Assembly: GCF_000471905.2 (NCBI RefSeq)
Contig: NW_006499691.1
Coordinates: forward strand, 519,423 to 583,422
DNA from: Amborella trichopoda
Taxonomy: Eukaryota; Streptophyta; Magnoliopsida; Amborellales; Amborellaceae
Length of the DNA stretch: 64,000 nt
Direction of reading: 5' to 3'
Shown here one piece after another: positions 33,676-44,920 of the stretch. Under the pieces are notes generated by a model, which was not told the origin of the DNA, did no database searches, and worked only from the letters and a program-made list of their open reading frames with translations. Numbering within the stretch: the first letter of the stretch is position 1; each line of letters opens with the position of its first letter. The position numbers and the translations under genes are program-made.

Positions 33676-36469
33676 TGGATTGTGGGGCATAGTGGGGATA
33701 CGGGGAACTTTGAGAAGGGGAATTGCAGAGATAGTTTCGGAGGAATGGAGAAGCGCATGGGTGATTTGGACTTACTTTCGTGCCCTATCTGCATGGAGCC
33801 GTGGAGCTCTGATGATGCTCATAGGATCTGGTATAAACCTTAGAGAACCCTAAAGACTTTGTTGAAGAATTTTTTGGGATTTTTTCGTTGATTTTGTTTA
33901 GTAGCTGATATAGAAGTATTCATCCACTTAATCTAAACTTTAATGTTACAAATTTGCTTCCTTTGACATCATGCTGTGGCCCTGGTTTTTCTTTTTGCGT
34001 CAAGTTTTTTGCATCCATTGTTTTCTTGTTCTCCATAATAATTTCATGCAGTGTTTTGTAACTTCGCTAGTGCAATCAGACTTACCCTTGACAACCCCCG
34101 GGGATTATAATTGCTATATAAATAGTTACAATTGGTTTTTAATTGATTTAATCTTGAGTGATTTACGTATGGACCCTAAATTTTTTCCTAAAATATGAAA
34201 TACTGTATTTTTAGGTGGAAATTACAAAGAAAGTGGGTCAACTACAGTTTTTTTATTTTTTTCAAAACTGTTCTTCGGTCCGAGGACAACCTCAAACTGA
34301 ATTTTTAATTTTAATTTTCTTGTTTAGTTTTTTTGATAGTAAGGCACTGCCCTAAATCTTAGGGCGGTACCCTACTAACAAAAAAACAAAAAAAAAATTA
34401 AAATTCAGATAGAGGATTCCATCCTTAGACTAAGGGCCAATTTTGGAAAAAAAATGTGGGTTGACCAACCTTCTTTGTAATTTTTTGCCTATAAATGGAG
34501 CATTTCGTATTTTAGAAAAACATTTGAGGTCCATATGTAAATCACTCTTTAATCTTTGACTAAATCAATTATGATTATGTTATTTATACCTCACGCAATT
34601 AATTTGGAAAAAGACTATGATGATGATATATACCAACCAAATTGGACTTTTAAGGCATTCTCCCCTTCCTCCCTCTCTCTAAAACAAACTACTTTTGATA
34701 CCACACTATTAACCCTATTGGTTTTCTTTGCACCCCACCCAGCTCCTCCCTTAAGCATTAATGGTAATTTTTTTTTTGACCAAAATATCTTTATTTTAAC
34801 CCACTCTTCCCACTCTCTCTATCTCTCTCCCTCTGTAAGCCCATCCGGCACAACTTGAATATACAAGCCAGATTGACACAATTTCAAATGTGCCTGACCG
34901 ACACGATTTCAATATAAGCTGGTCAGACATATTTTGTGCCGGATTGGCATAATGTTAAGATTAGAAGCCGATGCATTTTGTGTAGATGGGCACTTTTTCC
35001 AAAGCCGGTCTGGTACCGGCACATCTTAGGCCTCATAATTTGAAAACGCAGGTTAAACGAGGGGTATTTGGGGGGGCATATGTGTAGGAAGTATAAATTG
35101 GTGGTGTATCTATAATTTCCCTTGGTTTTATTTATACTTTTTATGGTTTTGTGTTTTTTAATTATTTTTTCTATTTGTTTTGGAAAGGTGATGTTTAACC
35201 GGTTTCTTTTTTTCTTAAAACAAATCGATAACTCCTTTCTCATCTTTTATATACTCACTGTTTTGGTTTTTCCTATATTCACTTTTTTTTTTGTTTTCTT
35301 TTTTTTGGGTTTTTAGCTCATTAGGCTGCTTGGCGTGCCCTCTGGTGACTGGACTCATTCTCACCCGAGTAACTCTGGCAGGCCAGGGGCCAACTTCTAT
35401 GGCCGATCCGAGTGGTGATTTTGTAACACACTGTTTCGAACTAAAGAAATTACAATGTAGACTTCACACCTGCTATACCATTCAGTTAATTGAAACATAG
35501 TTTGTCCACCTATTATATAATGTAAACCGAGTTATTCATCTTTCTTGGAGTAGTTGCTCCATTCATTTCTTCCAACCCCTTGGCTCATACTTTCTCTATG
35601 AACACCTTTTTCGTGCTATTGAACTCATTATTGATATGAATTCTATATGCTTTGTGTAATTACTTGCTAAAAAATTCTGCTTCTGTTTTTCGATCTCTTT
35701 TCTGTAGAGTTAGGGCCCTTCAAGGGTAGGGAACCATTTATATTGTGACCATGAGGGGCTTTTGACATAGTAATTCTGTGCTACAAGCCTTCACAATAAG
35801 TGATCTTTTGGGATGAAACTGCCCTGCTTTTAAGAGTGACAAAAAATTCAAAAAATGGCAACCCACAAATCGGGTTCTCTGTACATCACAAAATATAAGT
35901 ACTATTTTTTTTACGGGTAGTTAATATAAGTACTATTTTAGAAAGTGCAGTGTTGGATATTTTATTGATCATCTGTGACTCTGTTGAGTGTGGCAGTTGT
36001 CTTCCTTGTGGGCACTTATTTGGACACTCATGCATAGAAACATGGATTCAAAGATGTGGGAGATCTGACGGGAAGGTAGTACTTTTGTTGTGTGAGTGAA
36101 GGAAACAGTTGCCTTTACTGTGGGATGCCCACCAATAGTTTATTTACTTCTTCTTTGATGTGTGATGTGTTTGCATGTGGTTGTAGACAGTGTCCACAAT
36201 GCAACAAGACATGTAAAGTCAAAGATATAACAAAGCTCTATGCCCCGCGTATTGCCGTTGCTGACAAAGATTGCAAACAGGTTGGACAGTCACAGTTGGC
36301 CCAGTTTCACATTAACTAAATTACATATCTCAAGTTCGTGTGAACTTTTTGCCCAAAGAAAGTGGTAATCTTGCTTTTGTTTTATTGATCATTTGATGTT
36401 ACTTATTTTCTTGTTGATTGGCAGGAAATGGTCACTCTTCGGGTCAAAAATGAATCTCTTGAGTTGCAG
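33676..36469 (+). CDS. RFWD3-like RING E3 ubiquitin ligase, partial (four exons)
   Basis: Four exons join in frame: to 33830 (left limit uncertain), 35997-36075, 36191-36280 and 36425-36469. All have GT-AG borders and the joins are phase 2, 0 and 0. Exon 1 reads GDLDLLSCPICMEPW and SSDDAHRI. Exon 2 gives CCLPCGHLFGHSCIETW, and exon 3 begins CPQCNKTCKVKDITKLYAPR. Together they hold a complete C3HC4 RING domain in the arrangement of RFWD3, a nuclear E3 ligase of DNA-damage signalling (RING, coiled coil, WD40). Exon 4 (EMVTLRVKNESLELQ) looks like the start of the coiled coil. Upstream of about 33700 the similarity continues only by changing frame (an acidic SEYEEDGVKS stretch at 33577), and an L1 fragment lies next to it. 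No start codon, promoter or WD40 part is visible. Either the gene is broken at its 5' end, or true upstream exons were missed. Confidence 0.75.
34156..34547. mobile_element. Foldback MITE with perfect 9-bp target duplication
   Basis: Almost the whole 392 bp is one inverted repeat. GAGTGATTTACGTATGGACC at the left faces, inverted, GAGTGATTTACATATGGACC at the right, and the arms (about 180 bp) meet at a small inner palindrome, GCCCTAAATCTTAGGGC. TTTAATCTT stands on both sides (34147-34155 and 34548-34556). This is a Mutator-type target length. It lies in the first visible intron of the RING gene. Confidence 0.9.
34606..35121. mobile_element. Mutator-like MITE, worn left end
   Basis: The right end, inverted, reads GGGAAATTATAGATACACC and continues CTACACATATGCCCCCC, close to the ends of the element at 13210. 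The left end (GGAAAAAGACTATGATG, ATATACCAACCAA) aligns only loosely. The interior has a CT-rich run and, at 34843-35030, repeated GCC(G/A)GA(T/C)TG and GTGCCGG motifs as in the other two elements. No target duplication was found. It lies in the same intron as the foldback MITE. Confidence 0.45.
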
Positions 36470-39400
36470 GTATTGCCAAAATGCAACATGCTAGGTTCCT
36501 AATGTATTCCTTGAGATGAGCTATCAGTAAACGCGTCCTTACCAAGCCATCACGATTGTTAACTCATCTGCACAGTTAGGTTGTCAAATAGAATGTAGTT
36601 TTCCCTCTTGAGGCAGAATGACACCTAAAATACTTTCACAACACAAATGTACTTCTTTCTGGTTTATTTGGAAATACTTTACATTCTAGAAATACTTTTC
36701 CAATTACTTGTTCTATATTTGTTCTACTTCAGGTTTGCATTTTATTCTGAATTGATCTTGGATTAAGGTAGTAATAATTTTCCCCTGTTACATAATTACA
36801 CACAATTCTCTTCTGGGCCTTGTATAGTTTTTGGGTATTCCCAGGTTGACATTGGGACGCTGAATGAGACGCATTTACACTTTAAAAAGTTGAGTAACAT
36901 GTGTTGTACATATTTATCACCGGCAAAAAGTCGGCTGGGGTTTGCCACTCCGCCCCTTACCAAGCTGAGTAACTTGGGTGAGTATGAGTGGACTAGCTCG
37001 AGTAGTTTATGGGCCCAAAAAGAGCTAAAAAAATGCAAAATAAAATTTAAAATATGCTAAATTAAAAAAAAGAAGAAAAAAGTAAAACAAAATTGTAAAA
37101 TGAATAAAAAATCTATGAAAGATGGAAAAAACTATATGGAAAATAGAATTTGGAAAAAAATTGATTCATAGCTTGAAACAGTTTTGAAATATCCAAAAAA
37201 AGGGAAAATAGAAATATAGAGAATATAATAAGAAAAACTCACAAATCATCCTAAAAAACAGCAAAAATACATACAAACATATTTACAGAATACATCTATG
37301 TAGTGATTAATAAAAATATAAGTTTTATGGTTTTTTTTTAGATTTTCAAGTTTGTACCCAGGAACTCGGCTCGGCAGGCTGCCAAGTTCAGGTAACCCGG
37401 TTGAGTATGAGTCGACTTGGTTGAGTCTTCGAGCACTGATATTTATAGAACCTTAAGGACGTGCCATTCTGGAATAATGTGCTGCAAAACAAGTTTTAAA
37501 CTTTTAATTATGTAAATCTCTCAAACTTTGAAGTGTTTGTGCTTGTGGGATGATTTCTCAGGGCCAATCCTCACAATGAGATTTTGGTCAAAATATATTT
37601 TAAAAATGGAGTTATCAGATCTCCTCCTTGATTCAACTTCTATGTAATAGGGCCAAAGCCTGGTCATACTTTGATTGTTTGATATATGGTCTCCAAATTT
37701 CAGATGGGATTGAGCCACGTGCTCGAGTGGTTAGGTGTTTACAATTGGAACACCACAACTCTGTTTGTAGTTGTGCTCCTAACATATCCCAAAAGAGAAA
37801 AGAAAAATGATTTACCTTCCTGATTGCATGGATCATGTCTTAGAAGTTTGAATTTGGTCAGAAATAAGTGTTCTTCAGAGACACAAATTTCTTTATCTTT
37901 ATGTCCTATATCTGCTCCTTGTCCCCTGCTTATTCATAATAACAAAATGAGTATATGTTTTCTATGTTTCTTCCTAACATGCTTCTAGCTTGTGATTGAG
38001 TAATTGATAGCGAAAAAGCATTCTGATTCTTATTGATATATCAATTCGTATGAATAGTCATTGCTTATGTAGCTACTTTTTTTTTTACTCTGTTTTAGCT
38101 AAGTTCATATATATCGGTTAAAGCTCCATATTTCAAGGTTAAGAAGACAGAAACGGCCGCTTGTATGTCTAGGGTTCCCAACCGCCTGGGCGGCAGTCCC
38201 AGGGCACAAGGTGGCCACTGCTTAGGTACTTTTTGTTTTTTGGGTGGGGTGGAGGGGGTGTGGGCGGGGTGAGAAAAGTGGGGGCATGTGGTTTTCATTT
38301 ATGGAACCTAAATATTTATAAACTAAAATTTACATGTTAAAATATAAAATTGTAAAGTTGCCCAAAATTTGACATCCATTAACCATTTAAGCAAAAATAC
38401 AAAGATAAATAACATAAATGTACATCCATAAGCATATCAAGCATTACTTTAAACTTCAAAGCTTAGAAGTTCAACTTCAATTCATTCCACTACCTAAAAA
38501 AAATTCCAACACATTCTAGTGTTCCCAAATCCAAAGTTCCATGATATAAAATTATGTTCTAACAGAATATATTATAGAATTTTGATTTTGCGCTATCAAG
38601 TAAAAGCATAGCCAAACATACCAAAAAATATGTTGTAATCACAAAGTAGCTAACAAACCCTAGAAGTTTCATCATAAATGTCAAGCCAAACTTTAAAGAT
38701 AAACACAAGAAAATTGCCTAAAAAACATAATATAATACAATACTCACACAAAATATGAAAATATAAAGATTTAAATCTAATAACCGTTCCAAACCGAATC
38801 GACGTAGGCTTCAATCGCGTACTTTTAGATGCCAAAACCTTCTTCTTGAATGAACGAGAGTTGGGTTTAAGGTTTACCAAATTTACGGAGTCATTGAAGG
38901 TTGAAGTATCGTGAGACAATCTACTTTCTTCTTTGGCTTAAAGAGAGGTGATGATCTCGTCCAACTTCGGCATGCTCTCCCTTTCGGTTAGGCCTGAAAT
39001 GAAACTTTCCCATGATTTACAATAAAATATAGCTAGGTTTAAAAATGTTCGGTTTTGTGGATTTTAAAGGTCTAGAGAGCTTATAAATGTGATATTTTAT
39101 AGTAAAATATTCACTTTAGTGGGAGTGTGTGTTGACTGACTAAGGGTTGAGTGATTTAGGGACCTGGTCATGTCTATCCGTGGGGATGTAGCACTACTTA
39201 AAAGGGTTTGCAGTGGATCATCCCTTGTTAAAGTCGGAGAGATGCCCAAGGATGATATTTGTAGGTCAGGATAACTGTGTGGTCTCCTGTGTGCAGTTAT
39301 TGACTTGTGAGAGCAAGGGCCGCCAAAGCCTCAACAAACTTCCGTACAGAATGTACACATGACAGCCGCATTACTAGGACATAGCCCTATAGAGGGACAC

Positions 39401-39912
39401 ATGTACATGTGCAAATCATAGTATAGATAGTAGGTTTATTGATTCCATCTCCTTGGAACATTGAGACAGTATGACATAAGTTCAGATGCACAAAAGCAAG
39501 TCACAGAGGTTTACTGTCATCCAGACTTTGCTATGCACTAGACTTAGTGGTGGTTTCATGCTTTTTGCTCCTTCAGTGTAGGATTGATGTGCTAGAAGAT
39601 TTTGAAGTAAATGGCAGAAATTGAGTGGCGGACCGTTTTAAGTGTTTGGACAGTCAGCGAATGTTGATCCGAATATTTTGGTTACTGAAGTGGTGATGTT
39701 TAGGAGAACAAAAGACCCATCCAAGGAAAGATGCAAACTTACAAATGAAGCAACCGACATACTGTTGGTCTTGGGAATAGATTAGGCGAATAGATTGTGT
39801 GGTATGAGAAGTCTTCCCATAGAAAAATATGGGAATGATGATCTCACTGTTCATGAGCCTGATTAAGCCCCAAGTGTGGTTTTGACAACCTAGGTATGCC
39901 TTATCCATGTTC
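36470..39912 (+). other. Intron of the RING gene, left part
   Basis: No exon was recognised between the donor at 36470 and the L1 insertion. There is a possible tRNA-like SINE at 37712-37800 (A-box-like GTGCTCGAGTGGTTAGG, A-rich end). A pair of about 45-bp direct repeats with GAGTATGAGT.GACT lies at about 36965 and 37392. A GC-rich CCGCCTGGGCGGC segment lies at 38180. The repeat at 39040-39412 is listed separately. Confidence 0.45.
39040..39412 (+). repeat. Dispersed repeat, copy 1
   Basis: It matches 50575-50911 in the same orientation. Shared parts include CACTTTA.TGGGAGTGTGTG, GGATCATCCCTTGTTAAAGTC, TGTGTGCAGTT and ACATGTACATGTGCA-like sequence at the right end. I do not recognise the element type. 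Similarity fades upstream and stops sharply after GTGCA. Confidence 0.75.
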
Positions 39913-40232
39913 ATGAATTTGAGAATTTTTGTAAGTCGGTGGGGGAGAAGGCCCCCTGCCCGTTTTTCCATTAATAAAAGAGTAGAGAAAAGCAATTAAC
40001 GTACAACCCTATAGTAGGGTAATTGCGCCAGATCATGTAATAAAAGAGAGGAAAGAAAATCTGGTGGTTTATGGCGCCACACAGTAGCACCGGGGCCAGA
40101 AGATGCCCTTTTAGCGAGGGCATTAACAACTATGTTTGCCTCTTGAAAAACATGTGTAATAGATCATTGATGGGAAGAAAGTTTGGTGCGACAATTATCT
40201 GCAATCGTCTTTAGTCGCCATGGAGCAGTGCA

Positions 40233-43200
40233 TCACTTCTGAATGACATTCACAAGGAAGGCTGAATCACTTTCTATCTGTATTGGAAAGCAATTCCTTT
40301 GATGAACCAATTGAATTCCTTCCTCAAGTGCCAAAAATTCTACATGGTTATTAGAAGCAAAACCAAAATGCTTTGCAAAAGCAGCAATGAAACCGCCTTT
40401 TATGTTTCTGATGACTCCACCACCACCTGCTAAACCTGGATTTCTCAAGGAAGCACCATCAATATTGAGCTTGGAATTCTGAGCTTCTGAAAAAGACCAT
40501 GCCACAGGAATAAGGGATTCTGACCTCTGCTGACGCCAAGTTATCTGAAGATTACCAATTATGACATTTTCTGATAAATGGAAATACCACTTTTTAACAT
40601 CTGTTGGTGCCTGAACATGTAAAGATAATCCGTTTCACAATAAGCTCTCTCCTAGTGGGTCTTGACTCAAAGACTCCTCTGTTGCACTCTTCCCATTGAA
40701 ACCAAATAGCACTAAAAAAGATGGAAGACCAAATATTACGAAGTCCATGTGATTTAAACTTGAAAAGTAACCACCATAAATCAGGGACAGAAGTAACGAG
40801 TACAAACTGTTTTCCACATCTCCAAGCTAATGATCTCCATACACCCTGCACAAAAGCACATTGGAATAATAGATGGACAAGGCTTTCATCATGGTTTCTA
40901 CAAAAGGGACATAAAGAGTCCAGTTGCATACCCTGCTGCTGCAATAAAAATAAGGTGGGCAATCAATTATGCAAGGCTAGCCATGAGAACCATTTCACTC
41001 GTGGCTGGCATTTGAGGATCAAAGTGCATGGAAAATAGGCTGTGATGAACCTTGATGCCTAATAAAATCCCATGCCCCTTTAATAGAAAATAGGCCATCA
41101 GCAGAGTGAATCCAGACCAGTGAATCCTTTTTGGGCTGTAGAGGAAGAGTATAATTGCAAACCTCCCTCCATATATTTCTCAAAAAATTAAATGTGGGAT
41201 GTGGCAGAACCCAAGATTGGGGCGAACCTTTGATAAAGTCTGAAACCCTCCTCCCTACAGTAGCCCCCAAATCCTCCTAAATGTCATTATCATGCAAATC
41301 TGAAAGTGATTTACCTGCTAACCATGGATCCACCCAGAAATCCACCATCTGACCATTTACCAATATTCCATTGTACATGGCCTTTCAAGTGAAATAAGCC
41401 AAGTAAATTCCCCTTTCATGCATGAAAACATTTTCGTCTTCCTTCAGCCTCCCATATAGAGGAATTTCTAAAATATCGATGTTTGAAGAACCGTGCCAAC
41501 AATAAAGTTGGATTTTCCAAAATCCTCCATACTAACTTCATCATTCTTGCGATATTGAAATCCGCCATTTCCCTTACCCTGAGACCTCCTTTAGCCAGAG
41601 TGAGACGCATTGTTTTCCATTTTATAAGATGAACACCTTTTTCTCTGCTTCATTGGCCCATAAGAAGTTCCTCTGCAGTCTCTTTATCATATTACATGTT
41701 TTCTTCGGAAGAATGAAAGATAACAACCAAAAAACTGCAGATACTCCGAGTATAGACTTAAGCAACTGAAGTCGACCTGCATATGAGAGGCATAAAGGCT
41801 GCCATGCCCAATCTTACCGAACACCTTACCCGCCTGACTATGGCAATAACTGTACCTCAGATGTCCACGAAATAATGGTAGGCCCAAATAGCGGACTGGG
41901 AGTTCTCCTTCAACAAACTTTAACTCTCATAGAATTCTCCCATGTCCTCCCCGTGGAGCACAAAAGAAAAAAACCTTGCTTTTAGATGAATTCAAAATCT
42001 GACCAGTACTCCTTTCAAACTTAGAAATAAGTTCACGCATAGCAATGGCAGAAGAAATGGATGCCTCACAGAAAAAAAGCACATCATCAACATAAAAAAG
42101 ATGAGAGACCCCATAGTCACACCCTGAAGAAAACGCCCTAGGAACCATGCCTTGCAACATAGCACAATCAAGATGCTTACTAAAGAAATCCATGACCAGC
42201 AAAAATAGAAAAGGAGATAGAGGATCCTCTTGCCTCAAACCTCTCTTCCCTTTAAAATATCCCTTGGGTGAGCCATTCCTCATAGTAGAGAAGGAAGAAG
42301 TGTGTAAATACACAAGCGAACCCAAGAAACAAATAACTCAGGAAAACCCAAAGCATGCATCCTACCCACAATAAAATCCCAGAAAACCCTATCATAGGCA
42401 CTGCTCAAATCGATTTGTAGACACACTTTAGGCCTAGTTGAATTCCTATGAAAAAGAGACATTAGTTCATTTGGCATAAGAATATTATCTGTAATAAGCC
42501 TACCTTTCAAAAATGCAGCTTGCTTAAGGTCGATAAAATCATCAAGAATATCTCGTAGCCGATTAGAAATTATTTGGCTGATGATTTTTTACAAGACATT
42601 ACACAACCCTACACAACCCTATAGGTCGAAAGTCTTTTATCACCGTAGGTGCATCCGCTTTAGGAATCAAACATATAAAAGTGGAATTGTTTTGCTTGAG
42701 AAGCTTACCTTTAGTGAAGAAATCTTTAAGGGCTAGAAAAAGATCCTTTTTAATGACTTCCCATCAAAACTTGTAGAATTCCATTGAAAACCCATTAGGA
42801 CCTGAGGCACTTTCATTTTTCATATCCCAAATGCATTCTTTGATCTCCTCCATATTTACTGTGTCCACTAATTTGTCCTTCTGAGAAGAATTGAGATGAA
42901 ATGGCGGCAATATCAACCATGTGCAGGTCAATATTGCTCTCCTGAGCCAATAGGTATTTGAAATAACCAATCATATGATTTTCAATGTCAGCCACGCAGA
43001 CAAAAAATTCCCATGCTGATCTTTCAAAGAGATAATTCTATCATTCGTCTTTCTCACCACAACCGATAGATGAAAATATTTGGTATTGGAGTCCTCCTCT
43101 TGTAACCAGTTTTGATGTGATTTTTGCCTCTAGAATCTTTCTTCATGGCCCAGAAGAGTTTGCAATTTCTGAGTAGACTCTTTTTCCTCAGACATGAATG

Positions 43201-43800
43201 TCTCATTGGAAGGATCCATGTGTAAGCTGTCATGCAAAGATGATAGTTGATGTCGAACTATTGCAATGGATTCCCCAACATAGCCAAACACATCCTTGTT
43301 CCATAACTGAAGGTCAGCCCTAAGCCTTTTAAATTTAGCAACAAAGCGATACATGGTGTCCCCCCCATTTTGCCTAGCCAGGAATTAAAGATAACATCTA
43401 AAACACTGTGATACTGCTCCCACATGGAGAAATACTTGAGTGGTTTGGGCCCAACCGTACCCAAATCATAAATACAGACGAGTAAGGGACAGTGATCTGA
43501 GGTGCCTTTATTGAGTAATTGGATTTTGGATTCAGGGATGGCCAAAACCCAATCAGTAGTTGCTAATGCCCGGTCCAACTTTCTTCTAATGCATCTTCTG
43601 CTCAATTGGTTATTAGACCAAGAGAACCACCCTCTGACTGCACCAAGATCAGCAAGAGCACAATCCGACATTACTTGAGCAAAATTGCCTGAATCTGGTG
43701 GTAAAGAACTGCTACCCCCCACTTTTTCTTAAGAATCCAATGGAGTATTAAAATCTCCTAATGCCAGCCAGGGAAGAATAATAGTTGCTCTTAAAGCCCT
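40233..43800 (-). pseudogene. L1 ORF2 (endonuclease, reverse transcriptase, RNase H), broken
   Basis: On the minus strand, in order: the C-terminal half of an AP-type endonuclease (PWLALGDFNTPLDS near 43770, TSDHCPLLV near 43490); reverse transcriptase with LQIDLSSAYDRVFWDF (about 42420) and SHLFYVDDVLFF (about 42085); a zinc-binding region with CPFCRNHDESLVHLLFQC (about 40895); and RNase H with LNIDGASLRNPGLAGGG, FLALEEGI and IESDSAFLV (40505-40233), which keeps the Asp, Glu, Asp catalytic set. The usual N-terminal part of the endonuclease before GDFN is not found. The spacer from 44543 runs almost directly into it, which suggests an internal deletion. Several stops and frame changes interrupt the rest. 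Confidence 0.85.
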
Positions 43801-44920
43801 CATATGGTCCCAAAGCATGGCCCTTTGGGACACCTAATTAGAGGTAACCCCTTCTTGTCAACAGTAGCTATTAGAGTTAATTCTTTTGTATCACCTAAAA
43901 CTGATAAAGAATGCCCCTTCTTGTCACTAGTAGCTGCCAAAGAGGCTTTTAATTGCGATCTAGTTCGAGGTTGAGGAGGCTTCTCCTTATTCGCATGATC
44001 CTGCATTCGCTTACTAGAACCTTCCAGCTTATCAAATTCCTTTTCCAGAGATTTGCCATGACTTACTTCGACTTGCTGCTTGGGATTGTGACCACCAACA
44101 ATATTCCCCATGCCATCCTCTAGCGTGTCCCCCTGTGGCTCAGTCACGCCCTTGCCATTACCATAGGTTTTCGGAGCCTTCATAAGCAAGGTATCCAAAT
44201 TGCCCTCAACATCATACTCCTCCTCATCTTTCCCTATGTCAGCAGTGACGTTAACCTGCTTGAGACTGTGCTCACATTCCTTCTGATCATGGCCATGGAC
44301 TACGGAATGCATGACTGTAGGTGTAACAACTGCTTTATCAGTCACCATAGTCGTAATGATATCAACATGTGTGGTCATAGAATGGGCAACATTGTTTACA
44401 TCAGCCTGGTTGTCCATAGTCAACAACGAAGCTTTACGGTTCAGAACTGCATTTTGTGGCAAGAGCGAGGATTTGCCATCCTCAACTGGTGATGAAACAC
44501 TCCCAGTCACTAGCAGCAGATCCTCAACTTCACCAGACACCAATATTATCGACGTTCGTCATAACTGTAACTTCATACTCCTGTTGCACATCAGAATCGC
44601 CCATAGGAATACGAGTGCCGACTGTATTTTGCTCAAAAGAGCTAATTGCCTTCTCAATAAGAGAGACATCGTTATCCTCTTGGACATTGGCTAGAATTTC
44701 AAAAGCATTAGAAATGATATCCTTAGGGTCCACTTTGTTATTAGCGTGAGAACCAACAGTGTGGTCGATAATCAGCACATTATTCTCCTCTGGCACATTG
44801 GGAAGGGTTAGAAAACCATTAGTGCTTTCCTTCACCCTCTTTTTATATACTAACTGCTATCTCTCTTTGAATATATTCCAACCCTCGTCCCCTGAGGGTA
44901 ACTTAACAGAAGTACCACCA

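Noticed and set aside
35316-35500. Possible SINE or exon (GGACTCATTCTCACC resembles a B box)
   Set aside because: No convincing A box, no tail, no flanking duplication and no protein similarity.
38160-38290. GC-rich segment similar to 49070-49180 (CCTGGGCGG / CCTAGGTGGGCGC)
   Set aside because: The resemblance is short and patchy. A common element could not be aligned by eye, so it is only mentioned in the region notes.
39127-39412. TGTG...GTGCA limits suggesting a solo LTR
   Set aside because: Similarity between the two copies continues to the left of the TG, and no target duplication is seen.
44268-44749. Plus-strand frames over the L1 spacer
   Set aside because: They are shadows of the antisense L1 spacer frame at 43800-44543.
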